Shown here: positions 1 to 11,310 of the stretch, piece by piece | Numbering within the stretch: position 1 is the stretch's first letter | How the letters are laid out: each line of letters opens with the position of its first letter | Source: Ascarosepion bandense | Taxonomy: Eukaryota > Mollusca > Cephalopoda > Sepiida > Sepiidae | NCBI GenBank assembly: GCA_037127315.1 | Contig: JBBBDQ010001941.1 | Coordinates: 1 to 64,000, forward strand | Direction: 5' to 3' | Length of the DNA: 64,000 bases | Notes under the pieces: generated by a model | Told to the model about the DNA's origin: nothing | Database searches by the model: none | The model's input: the letters and a program-made list of their open reading frames with translations, nothing else | Program-made: the position numbers and the translations under genes

Positions 1-699
1 TATGATTCTACATATCAATTTACATAAGAATCAGCATTAATCTTGATATGCATGAAAATACACTAAATGCGCAATTTTCGGGATTTCAGTACACTCATTT
101 ATATTGCTCAGAATCAATTTTAAATGAAACCATATGATTCTATACATCAATTTATTATAAGAATCAGCATTAATCTTGATATGCATGAAAATACACTAAA
201 TGCGCAATTTTCGGGCTTTCAGTACACTCATTTATATTGCTCAGAATAAATTTGAAATGAAACCATGTCATTCTACACATCAATTTAACATAAGAAATCA
301 GCATTAATCTTGATATGCATGAAAAATACATTAAATGCGCAACTTTTCGGGCTTTCAGTACACTTCCAAACATTTATATTGCCACTGAAATCAATTTTAA
401 ATGAAACCGTATGATTCTACACATCAATTTGCATAAGAATCAGCATTAATCTTGATATGCATGAAAATACACTAAATGCGCAATTTTCGGGCTTTCAGTA
501 CACTCATTTATATTGCTGGAATCAATTTTAAATGAGACCATATGATTCTACACATCAATTTACATAAGAATCAGCATTAATCTTGATATGCATGAAAATA
601 CAATAAATGCGCAATTTTCGTGCTTTCAGCACACTCATTTATATTAGCTCAGAATCAATTTTAAATGAGACCATATGATTCTACACATCAATTTACATA

Positions 700-2860
700 A
701 GAATCAGCATTAATCTCGATATGAGTGAAAATACACTAAAGTGCGCAATTTTCGGGCTTTCAGTACACTCATTTACATTGCTCAGAATCAATTTTAAATG
801 AAACCATATGATTCTACACATCAATTTACATAAGAATCAGCATTAATATTGATATGCATTAAAATACACTAAATGCGCAATTTTCGGTCTTTCAGTACAC
901 TCATTTATATTGCTCAGAATCAATTTTAAATGAAACCATATGATTCTACACATCAATTTACATAAGAATCAGCATTAATCTTGATATGCGAAAATAGAAA
1001 ATACAAAATGCGCAAAATTTTCGGGCTTTCAGTACACTCATTTATATTGCTCGGAATCAATTTTAAATGAGACCATATGATTCTACACATCAATTTACAT
1101 AAGAATCAGCATTAATCTTGATATGCATGAAAATACACCTAAATGCGCAATTTTCGGGCTTTCAGTACATACATTTATATTGCTCAGAATCAAGTTTAAA
1201 TGAGACCGTATGATTCTACATCAATTTCACATAACAATCAGCATTAATCTTGATATGCATGAAAATACTACTTAAATGCGCAATTTTCAGGCTTTCAGTA
1301 CACTCATTTATATTGCTTCAGAATCAATTTTAAATGAGACCATATGATTCCTACACATCCAATTTACATAAGAATCAGCATTAATCTTGATATGCATGAA
1401 AATACACTAAATGCGCAATTTTCAGGGCTTTCAGTACACTCATTTATATTGCTTCAGAATCAATTTTAAACACGAGACCATACGATTGTTAAGCACATCA
1501 ATTTACATAAGAATCAGCATTAATCTTGATATGCATGAAAATACAAACTAAATGCGCAATTTTCCGAAACTTTTCCAGGTACACTTCATTTATATTGCTT
1601 TTCCAGAATCAAATTTTAATTGAATCCATATGATTCTACACATCAATTTACATAAGAATCAGCATTAATCTTTGACATGCATGAAAATACACTAAATGCG
1701 CAATTTTCAGGTCTTTCAAGGCTACAGTCATTTCTATTGCTCAGAATCAATTTTAAATGAAACCATATGATTCTACACATCAATTTACATAGAATCAGCA
1801 TTAATCTTGATATGCATGAAAATACACTAAATGCGCAATTTTCGGGCTTTCAGTACACTCATTTATATTGCTCGGAATCAATTTAAATGAGACCATATGA
1901 TACTACAAATCAATTTACATAAGAATCAGCATTAATCTTGATATGCATGAAAATACACTAAATGCGCAATTTTCGGGCTTTCAGTACACACATTTATATT
2001 GCTCAGAATCAATTTTAAATGAGACCGTATGATTCTACATCAATCAATTTACATAAGAATCAGCATTAATCTTGATATGCATGAAAATACACTAAATAGC
2101 GCAATTTTCGGGCTTTCAGTACACTCATATTGCTCAGAATCAATTTTAAATGAGACCATATGAATCTACACATCAATTTACATAAGAATCCGCATTAATC
2201 TTGATATGCATGAGAAAATACACTTAAATGCGCAATTTTCGGGCTTTCAGTACACACATTTTTACTATTGCTCAGAACCAATTTGAAATGAAACCATTTG
2301 ATTCTACATATCAATTTACATAAGAATCAGCATTAATCTTGACATGCATGAAAATACACTAAATGCGCAATTTTCGGTCTTTCAGTACACTCATTTATAT
2401 TGCTTTCAGTATCAATTTGAAATGAAACCATGTGATTCTACACATCAATTTACATAAGAATCAGCATTAATCTTGATATGCATGAAAATACACTAAATGA
2501 ATAATTTCGGGCTTTCAGTACACTCATTTATATTGCTCAGAATCAATTTTAAATGAGACCGTATGATTCTACACATCAATTTACATATCAATCAGCATTA
2601 ATCTTGATATGCATGAAAATACAGTAAATGCAGTGTTTGGTCTTTCAGTACACTCATTTATATTGATCAGAATCAATTTTAAATGAGACCATACGAACTA
2701 CACTCAATTTACATAAGAATCAGCATTAATCTTGATATGCATGAAAATACATTAATGCGCAATTTTCGGCTTTACAGTACATCATTTATATTGCTCAGAA
2801 TCAATTTTAATTGAATCCATATGATTCTACATATCAATTTACATAAGAATCAGCATTAAT
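700..2860 (+). repeat. Higher-order duplication, copy 1 (16 monomers)
   Basis: This block matches 2861-5090 variant for variant. Shared marks in the same order include ATTAATATTGATATGCATT (842 and 2989), CAAGTTTAAATG in a unit with TACATACATTTATATTG (about 1165-1203 and 3307-3343), GACATGCATG with CAGTCATTTCTATTG (about 1672 and 3925), TGATACTACAAATC (1900 and 4147), CATATCAATCAGC (about 2584 and 4804) and CAGTGTTTGGTC (about 2631 and 4854). It has one monomer less than copy 2: the unit corresponding to about 3384-3516 is missing. It also carries many private indels, densest at 1260-1760. Boundaries are estimates to within about 100 bp. Confidence 0.8.
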
Positions 2861-3612
2861 TAATATATGCATGAAAATGGACACTAAATGCGCAAATTTC
2901 GGGCTTTCAGTACACTCATTTACATTGCTCAGAATCAATTTTAAATGAAACCATATGATTCTACACATCAATTTACATAAGAATCAGCATTAATATTGAT
3001 ATGCATTAAAATACACTCAAATGCGCAATTTTCGGTCTTTCAGTACACTCATTTATATTGCTCAGAATCAATTTTAAATGAAACCATATGATTCTACACA
3101 TCAATTTACATAAGAATCAGCATTAATCTTGATATGCATGAAAATACACAAAATGCACAATTTTCGGGCTTTCAGTACACTCATTTATATTGCTCGGAAT
3201 CAATTTTAAATGAGACCATATGATTCTACACATCAATTTACATAAGAATCAGCATTAATCTTGATATGCATGAAAATACACTAAATGCGCAATTTTCGGG
3301 CTTTCAGTACATACATTTATATTGCTCAGAATCAAGTTTAAATGAGACCGTATGATTCTACACATCAATTTACATAAGAATCAGCATTAATCTTGATATG
3401 CATGAAAATACACTAAATGCGCAATTTTCGGGCTTTCAGTACACTCATTTATATTGCTCGGAATCAATTTTAAATGAGACGATATGATTCTACACATCAA
3501 TTTACATAAGAATCAGCATTAATCTTGATATGCATGAAAATACACTAAATGCGCAATTTTCAGGCTTTCAGTACACTCATTTATATTGCTCAGAATCAAT
3601 TTTAAATGAGAC

Positions 3613-3744
3613 CATATGATTCTACACATCAATTTACATAAGAATCAGCATTAATCTTGATATGCATGAAAATACACTAAATGCGCAATTTTCGGGCTTT
3701 CAGTACACTCATTTATATTGCTCAGAATCAATTTTAAATGAGAC
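3613..3744 (+). repeat. Reference satellite monomer (132 bp)
   Basis: A clean copy equal to the majority sequence, used here as the numbering standard (position 1 is the C of CATATGATTC). It has 40 G/C of 132, i.e. about 30% GC. Across the window, positions about 36-80 (CAGCATTAATCTTGATATGC through AATGCGCAATTTT) change least. Variation concentrates at 81-86 (CGGGCT), at 109-113 (CTCAG/CTCGG/ATCAG) and at 127-132 plus 1-6 of the next unit (GAGACCATATG/GAAACCATATG/GAGACCGTATG). Landmark palindromes are CATATG (1-6), ATGCAT (50-55) and TGCGCA (70-75). Since 132 equals 44 codons, reading frame is kept from copy to copy. Confidence 0.95.
3617..3647 (+). repeat. Intramonomer dyad TGATTCT / AGAATCA
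   Basis: Shown for the reference monomer: TGATTCT (3617-3623) and its exact reverse complement AGAATCA (3641-3647) are separated by 17 nt. A second AGAATCA lies at 3724-3730, so the TGATTCT of the following unit is again 18 nt downstream of an AGAATCA. TGATTCT is therefore flanked on both sides by a complementary heptamer at nearly equal distance, in most monomers of both arrays. Direct observation; a role as a protein-binding site or small cruciform is only inference. Confidence 0.7.
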
Positions 3745-6700
3745 CATACGGATTAATACACATCAATTTACATAAGAATCAGCATTAATCTTGATATGCA
3801 TGAAAATACACTAAATGCGCAATTTTCGGGCTTTCAGTACACTCATTTATATTGCTCAGAATCAATTTTAATTGAATCCATATGATTCTACACATCAATT
3901 TACATAAGAATCAGCATTAATCTTGACATGCATGAAAATACACTAAATACGCAATTTTCGGTCTTTCAGTACAGTCATTTCTATTGCTCAGAATCAATTT
4001 TAAATGAAACCATATGATTCTACACATCAATTTACATAAGAATCAGCATTAATCTTGATATGCATGAAAATACATAAATGCGCAATTTTCGGGCTTTTCA
4101 TACACTCATTTATATTGCTCGGAATCAATTTAAATGAGACCATATGATACTACAAATCAATTTACATAAGAATCAGCATTAATCTTGATATGCATGAAAA
4201 TACACTAAATGCACCAATTTTCGGGCTTTCAGTACACACATTTATATTGCTCAAAGTCAATTTTAAATGAGACCGTATGATTCTACACATCAATTTACAT
4301 AAGAATCAGCATTAATCTTGATATGCATGAAAATACACTAAATGCGCAATTTTGTCGGGCTTTCAGTACGCTCATATTGTAGATCAATTTTAAATGAGAC
4401 CATATGAATCTACATCAATTTACATAAGAATCCGCATTAATCTTGATATGCATGAAAATACACTAAATGCACTGGGCTTTCAGTACACATTTATATTAAA
4501 CCAGAACCAATTTGAAATGAAATATTTGATTACCATATCAATTTATAGAATCAGCATTAATCTTGACATGAAAATACACCTAAATGCGCAATTTTCGGTC
4601 TTTCAGTACACTCATTTTATATTGCTCAGTATCAATTTGAAATGAAACCATGTGATTCTACACATCCAATTTATAGATCAGCATTAATCTTGATATACCT
4701 TGAAAATACACTAAATGAATAATTTTCGGGCTTTCAGTACACTCATTTATATTTAACTTAGAATCAATTTTAAATGAGACCGTATGATTCTACACATCAA
4801 TTTACATATCAATCAGCATTAATCTTGATATGCATGAAAATACCAGTAAATGCGCAGTGTTTGGTCTTTCAGTACATAGAACATATTGATCAAAATCCAA
4901 TTTTAAATGAGATTATACGAATCATCAATTTACATAAAGATCAGCATTAATCTTGATATGCATGAAAATACATTAATGCGCAATTTTCGGGCTTTCAGTA
5001 CACTCATTTATATTGCTCAGAATCAATTTTAATTGAATCCATATGATTCTACATATCAATTTACATAAGAATCAGCATTAATCTTTATATGCATGAAAAT
5101 ACACTAAATGCGCAAATTTCGGGCTTTCAGTACACTCATTTATATTGCTCAGAATCAATTTTAAATGAGACCATATGAATCTACACATCAATTTACATAA
5201 GAATCCGCATTAATCTTGATATGCATGAAAATACACTAAATGCGCAATTTTCGGTCTTTCAGTACACATTTATATTGCTCAGAATCAATTTTAAATGAAA
5301 CCATATGATTCTACATATCAATTTACATAAGAATCAGCATTAATCTTGATATGCATAAAAATACACTAAATGCGCAGTTTTTGGTCATTCAGTACAGTCA
5401 TTTATATTGATCAGAATCAGTTTTAAATGTAACCATATGATTCTACAAATCAATTTACATAAGAATAAGCATTAATCTTGATATGCATGAAAATACACTA
5501 AATGCGCAATTTTCGGGCCTTCATTACACTCATTTATATTGCTCGGAATCAATTTTAAATGTGACCATATGATTCATACATCAATTTACATAAGAATCAG
5601 CATTAATCTTGATATGCATGAAAATACACTAAATGCGCAATTTTCGGGCTTTCAGTACACTCATTTATATTGCTCGGAATCAATTTTAAATGAGACCATA
5701 TGATTCTGCACATCAATTTACATAAGAATCAGCATTAATCTTGATATGCATGAAAATACACTAAATGCAATTTTCGGTCTTCAAGTACACATTTATATTG
5801 CTCAGAATCAATTTTAAATGAAACCATATGATTCTACATATCAATTTACATAAGTATCAGCATTAATCTTGATATGCATGAAAATACACTAAATGCGCAA
5901 TTTTCGGGCTTTCAGTACACTCATTTATATTGCTCAGAATAAATTTTAAATGAAACCATATGATTCTACACATCAATTTACATAAGAATCAGCATTAATC
6001 TTGATATGCATGAAAATACATTAATGCGCAATTTTCGCGCTTTCACTACACTCATTTATATTTCTTAGAATCAATTTTAAATGAAACCATGTGATTCTAC
6101 ACATCAATTTACATAAGAATCAGCATTAATCTTGATATGCATGAAAATATACTAAATGCGCAATTTTCGGGCTTTCAGTACACTCATTTATATTGCTCAG
6201 AATGAATTTTAAATGAGACCGTATGATTCTACACATCAATTTACATATGAAACAGCATTAATCTGGATATGCATGAAAATACACTAAATGCGCAGTGTTT
6301 GGTCTTTCAGTACACTCATTTATATTGATCAGAATCAATTTTAAATGAGACCATATGATTCTAACATCAATTTACATAAGAATCAGCATTAATCTTGATA
6401 TGCATGAAAATACACTAAATGCGCAGTTTTTGGACTTTCAGTACACTCATTTATATTGCTCAGAATCAATTTTAAATGAGACCATACGATTCTACACATC
6501 AATTAACATAAGAATCAGCATTAATCTAGATATGCATGAAAATACACTAAATGCGCAATTTTCGGGCTTTCAGTACACTCATTTATATTGCTCAGAATCA
6601 ATTTTAATTGAATCCATATGATTCTACACATCAATTTACATAAGAATCAGCATTAATCTTGATATGCATGAAAATACACTAAATGCGCAATTTTCGGGCT

Positions 6701-7329
6701 TTCAGTACACTCATTTATATTGCTCAGAATCAATTTTAAATGAAACCATATGATTCTACACATCAATATACATAAGAATCAGCATTAATCTTAATATGCA
6801 TGAAAATACACTAAATGCGCAATTTTCGTGCTTTCAGCACACTCATTTATATTGCTCAGAATCAATTTTAAATGAGACCATATGATTCTACACATCAATT
6901 AACATAAGAAGCAGCATTAATCTTGATATGAATGAAAATACACTAAATGCGCAATTTTCGGTCTTTCAGTACACTCATTTATATTGCTCAGAATCAATTT
7001 TAAATGAAACCATATGATTCTACACATCAATTTACATAAGAATCAGCATTAATCTTGATATGCATGAAAATACACTAAATGCGGAATTTTCGGTCTTTCA
7101 GTATACTCATTTATATTGCTCAGAATCAATTTTAAATGAAACCATATGATTCTACACATCAATTTACATAAGAAACAGCATTAATCTTGATATGCATGAA
7201 AATACACTAAATGCGCAATTTTCGGGCTTTCAGTACACTCATTTATATTGATCAGAATCAATTTTAAATGAGCCCTGTATGATTCTACACATCAATTTAC
7301 ATAAGAATCAGCATTAATCTTGATATGCA

Positions 7330-8300
7330 TGAAAATACACTAAATGCGCAGTTTCTGATATTTCAGTACACACATTTATATTGATCAGAATCAATTTTAA
7401 ATGAGACCATATAATTCTACACATCAATTTACATAAGAATCAGCATTAATCTTGATATGCATGAAAATACACTAAATGCGCAATTTTCGGACTTTGAGTA
7501 CACTCATTTATATTGCTCAGAATCAATTTTAAATGAGACCGTATGATTCTACAAATCGATTTGCATAAGAATCAGCATTAATCTTGATATGCATGAAAAT
7601 ACACTAAATGCGCAATTTTCGGGCTTTCAGTACACTCATTTATATTGCTCAGAATCAATTTTGAATGAAACCATGATTCTACACATCAATTTACATAAGA
7701 ATCAGCATTAAACTTGATATGCATGAAAATACACTAAATGCGCAATTTTCGGGCTTTCAGTACACTCATTTATATTGCTCAGAATCAATTTGAAATGAGA
7801 CCGTATGATTCTACACATCAGTTTACATAAGAATCAGCATTAATCTTGACATGCATGAAAATACACTAAATGCGCAATTTTCGTTTCAGTACACTCATTT
7901 ATATTGATCAGAATCAATTTTAAATGAGACCATATGATTCACACATCAATTTACATAAGAATCAGCATTAATCTTGATATGCATGAAAATACACTAAATG
8001 CGCAATTTTCGGGCTTTCAGTACACTCATTTATATTGCTCAGAATCAATTTTAAATGAGACCGTATGATTCTACACATCAGTTTACATAGAATCAGCATT
8101 AATCTTGACATGCATGAAAATACACTAAATGCGCAATTTTCGGGGTTTCAGTACACTCATTTAAATTGATCAGAATCAATTTTAAATGAGACCATATGAT
8201 TCTACACATCAATTTACATAAGAATCAGCATTAATCTTGATATGCATGAAAATACATTTAATGCGCAATATTCCAGCTTTCAGTACACTCATTTATATTG
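7330..8300 (+). repeat. Segment with inverted counterpart at 20650-21630
   Basis: Rare variants occur here in one order and in reverse order and reverse complement at 20650-21630: TTCCAGCTTT 8271-8280 with AAAGCTGGAA 20679-20688; CAGTTT 8079 with AAACTG 20876; AAATCGATTTG around 7553 with the same motif around 21400; TGATATTTCA 7356-7365 with TGAAATATCA 21597-21606. Paired coordinates add up to 28959-28962 throughout, so the two are collinear inverted copies with no net gain or loss over almost 1 kb, apart from local monomer substitutions. Confidence 0.75.
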
Positions 8301-9030
8301 TCCAGAATCAATTTTAAATGAGACCGTATGATTCTACACATCAATTTACATAAGAATCAGCATTAATCGTGATATGCATGAAAATACGCTTAATGCGCAA
8401 TTTTCGGGCTTTCAGTACAGTCATTTCTATTGCTCCGAATCAATTTTAAATGAGACCATATTATTCTACACATCAATTTACATAAGAATCAGCATTAATC
8501 TTGATATGCATGAAAATACACTAAATGCGCAATTTTCGGGCTTTCAGCACACTCATTTATATTGCTCGGAATCAATTTTAAATGAGACCATATGATTCTA
8601 CACATCAATTTACATAAGAATCAGCATTAATCTTGATATGCACTTGAAAATACACTAAATGCGCAATTTTCGGGCTTCAGTACACTCATTTATATTGCTC
8701 AGAATCAATTTTAAATGAGACCATATGATTCTACACATCAATTTACATAAGAATCAGCATTAATCTTGATATGCATGAAAATACACTAAATGCGCAATTT
8801 TCGGACTTTCAGTACACTCATTTATATTGCTCAGAATCAATTTGAAATGAAACCATATGATTCTACACATCAATTTACATAAGAAACGCATTATTCTTGA
8901 TATGCATGAAAATACACTAAATGCGCAATATTCGATCTTTCAGTACACTCATTTATATTGCTCAGAATCAATTTTAAATGAAACCATATGATTCTACACA
9001 TCAATTTACATAAGAAACATCATTAATCTT
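8040..9030 (+). repeat. Left arm of inverted duplication
   Basis: Matches 10320-11310 as an inverted copy. Private variants pair with a constant coordinate sum of 19351: CGGGGTTTCA 8141-8150 with TGAAACCCCG 11201-11210; TTCCAGCTTT 8271-8280 with AAAGCTGGAA 11071-11080; ATCGTGATA near 8369 with TATCACGAT near 10981; TTCGATCTTT 8931-8940 with AAAGATCGAA 10411-10420; TAAGAAAC 9011-9018 with GTTTCTTA 10333-10340. Matching fades right of about 9030, where GAGCCCGTATG has no partner. The spacer to the right arm is about 1.3 kb of satellite and contains the orientation switch. Confidence 0.85.
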
Positions 9031-10167
9031 GATATGCATGAAAATACACTAAATGCGCAATTTTCGGGCTTTCAGTACACTCATTTATATTGCTCAGAAT
9101 CAATTTTAAATGAGCCCGTATGATTCTACACATCAATTTACATAAGAATCAGCATTAAACTTGATATGCATGAAAATACACTAAATGCGCAGTTTTTGGT
9201 CTTTCAGTACACTCATTTACATTGATCAGAATCAATTTTAAATGAGACCATATGATTCTACACATCAATTTACATAAGAATCAGCATTAATCTTGATATG
9301 CTGAAAATACACTAAATGCGCAATTTTCGGGCTTTCAGTACACTCATTTATATTGCTCAGAATCAATTTTAATTGAAACCATATGATTCTACACATCAAT
9401 TTACATAAGAATCAGCATTAATCTTGATATGCATGAAAATACACTAAATGCGCAATTTTCGGGCTTTCAGTACACTCATTTATATTGCTCAGAATCAATT
9501 TTAAATGAGACCGTATGTTCTATTAATATCAATTTACATAAGAATCAGCATTAATCTTGATATGCATGAAAATACACTAAATGCGCAATTTTCGGGCTTT
9601 CAGTACACTCATTTATATTGCTCAGAATCAATTTAAATGAAACCATATGATTGTACACATCAATTTACATAAGAATCAGCATTAATCTTGATATGCATGA
9701 AAATACACTTAATGCGCAATATTCCAGCTTTCAGTACACTCATTTATATTGAACAGAATCAATTTTAAATGAGACCGTATGATTTACACATCAATTTACA
9801 TAAGAATCAGCATTAATCTTGATATGCATGAAAATACACTAAATGCGCAATTTTCGCTTTTCAGTACACTCATTTATATTGCTCAGAATCAATTTTAAAT
9901 GAAACCATATGATTCTACATTATCAATTTACATAAGAATCAGCATTAATCTTGATATGCATGAAAATACACAAATGCGCAATTTCGGGCTTTTCAGTACA
10001 CACATTTATATTGATCAGAATCAATTTTAAATGAGACCGTACGATTCTACACATCAATTTACATAAGAATCAGCATTAATCTTGATATGCATGAAAATAC
10101 ACTAAATGCGCAGTTTTTGATATTTCAGTACACTCATTTATATTGATGAGAATCAATTTTAAATGAG

Positions 10168-10237
10168 ACCATATGATTCTACATATATCAAGATTAATGC
10201 TGATTCTTATGTAAATTGATGTGTAGAATCATATGGT
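10168..10237. other. Orientation switch with 16-bp hairpin
   Basis: The + array ends inside the first part of a monomer (CATATGATTCTACATAT, ending at about 10186) and continues directly as a - monomer (ATATCAAGATTAATGC from about 10185). Positions 10185-10186 fit both sides, a 2-bp microhomology. The joint brings 10168-10183 and 10222-10237 into perfect 16-bp inverted-repeat relation around a 38-nt loop. After one mismatched pair, complementarity continues outward over 10158-10166 with 10239-10247. No foreign DNA lies at the joint. This is either a genuine inversion breakpoint or an assembly fold-back; the differing variant content immediately on each side speaks against a simple mirror artefact. 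Confidence 0.9.
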
Positions 10238-10319
10238 TTCATTTAAATTGATTCTGAGCAATATAAATGAGTGTACTGAAAGCCCGAAAATTGCGCATTT
10301 AGTGTATTTTCATGCATAT

Positions 10320-11310
10320 CAAGATTAATGCTGTTTCTTATGTAAATTGATGTGTAGAATCATATGGTTTCATTTAAAATTGATTCTGAGCAATATAAAT
10401 GAGTGTACTGAAAGATCGAAAATTGCGCATTTAGTGTATTTTCATGCATATCAAGATTAATGCTGTTTCTTATGTAAATTGATGTGTAGAATCATATGGT
10501 TTCATTTCAAATTGATTCTGAGCAATATAAATGAGTGTACTGAAAGTCCGAAAATTGCGCATTTAGTGTATTTTCATGCATATCAAGATTAATGCTGATT
10601 CTTATGTAAATTGATGTGTAGAATCATATGGTCTCATTTAAAATTGATTCTGAGCAATATAAATGAGTGTACTGAAAGCCCGAAAATTGCGCATTTAGTG
10701 TATTTTCATGCATATCAAGATTAATGCTGATTCTTATGTAAATTGATGTGTAGAATCATATGGTCTCATTTAAAATTGATTCCGAGCAATATAAATGAGT
10801 GTGCTGAAAGCCCGAAAATTGCGCATTTAGTGTATTTTCATGCATATCAAGATTAATGCTGATTCTTATGTAAATTGATGTGTAGAATAATATGGTCTCT
10901 TTTAAAATTGATTCGGAGCAATAGAAATGACTGTACTGAAAGCCCGAAAATTGCGCATTAAGCGTATTTTCATGCATATCACGATTAATGCTGATTCTTA
11001 TGTAAATTGATGTGTAGAATCATACGGTCTCATTTAAAATTGATTCTGAGCAATATAAATGAGTGTACTGAAAGCTGGAATATTGCGCATTAAATGTATT
11101 TTCATGCATATCAAGATTAATGCTGATTCTTATGTAAATTGATGTGTAGAATCATATGGTCTCATTTAAATTTGATTCTGATCAATATAAATGAGTGTAC
11201 TGAAACCCCGAAAATTGCGCATTTAGTGTATTTTCATGCATGTCAAGATTAATGCTGATTCTTATGTAAACTGATGTGTAGAATCATACGGTCTCATTTC
11301 AAATTGATTC
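10320..11310 (-). repeat. Right arm of inverted duplication
   Basis: Inverted copy of 8040-9030 (coordinate sum 19351, see the left arm). It begins one monomer after the orientation switch. Typical private marks: CTGTTTCTTATG (about 10331 and 10463), AAAGATCG (10411), GAATAATATGG with GATTCGGAGCAATAGAAATG (about 10886-10928), TTAAGCGTATTTTC with TATCACGATT (about 10959-10985), AAAGCTGGAATATTG (11071) and AAACCCCG (11203). Most of the same marks recur in direct orientation at 42.1-43.3 kb. Beyond about 11310 the match to the + array degrades, for example AAATAGATG at 11400 has no partner in the expected place. Confidence 0.85.

Larger units (their letters stand above)
2861..5090 (+). repeat. 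Higher-order duplication, copy 2 (17 monomers)
   Basis: Second copy of the block at about 700-2860, in direct tandem. The offset is about 2147 bp at the left end and 2247 bp after the extra monomer at about 3384-3516. Both copies end in the same unit carrying ATTGAATCCATATG followed by TACATATCAATTT (about 2812-2842 and 5032-5063). This copy is cleaner between 2900 and 4300, then has its own cluster of private indels at about 4360-4960, at places where copy 1 is mostly intact. The indels therefore arose after the duplication or are sequence errors. Confidence 0.8.
1..10186 (+). repeat. 132-bp satellite array, + orientation
   Basis: About 77 head-to-tail copies of an AT-rich unit of about 132 bp, recognisable from landmarks repeated at this spacing: TGATTCTACACATC, CAGCATTAATCTTGATATGC, AATGCGCAATTTTCG, CTTTCAGTACACTC and AGAATCAATTTTAAATG. 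No other sequence interrupts it. The first base already lies inside a monomer, so the array extends to the left of the window. Monomer length is irregular in the first 5 kb because of many small indels, and becomes steadier after about 5.1 kb. The common polymorphisms are GAGACC/GAAACC/GAATCC before CATATG, CGGGC/CGGTC/TTGGTC/TCCAGC in the middle, and GCTCAG/GCTCGG/GATCAG in the last third. I see no splice structure, coding bias or transposon ends. Satellite identity is certain from the sequence; the family name and chromosomal location are unknown. Confidence 0.97.

Noticed and set aside
170..373. Open frame antisense to the + monomers (67 codons)
   Set aside because: It arises from small indels in the error- or decay-rich left end; no similar antisense frame is maintained elsewhere apart from one at 55887-56081, also created by an indel.
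1560..1615. Possible small insertion element in an irregular monomer (CTTTTCCAGG region)
   Set aside because: Only a few extra bases are added and all landmarks remain; it fits indel noise rather than an insertion.
3613..3744. CENP-B-box-like sequence around TTTTCGGGC
   Set aside because: The 17-bp box needs TTCG, an A five bases on and CGGG with fixed spacing; here TTCGGG is not followed by the second half on either strand.
3613..3744. Hammerhead ribozyme core, as found in some satellites
   Set aside because: CTGATTC and CTGAGCA on the minus strand do not fit CUGANGA, and no correctly placed GAAA with three helices could be drawn.
6355..6621. Open frame of 88 codons on the + strand with two repeats of a 44-residue pattern
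   Set aside because: It is the satellite monomer read in one frame; the stop of CATATGA is mutated in one unit. No start context, splice sites or codon bias sets it apart, and the same frame is closed in most copies.
9505..9535. Irregular stretch GTATGTTCTATTAATATC as a possible breakpoint
   Set aside because: Flanking monomers are in register and the change can be explained by a few substitutions and a small indel; no change of orientation or class order.
10168..10237. Terminal inverted repeats of an inserted transposon at the polarity switch
   Set aside because: The inverted repeat is ordinary monomer sequence; there is no element between the arms and no target-site duplication.
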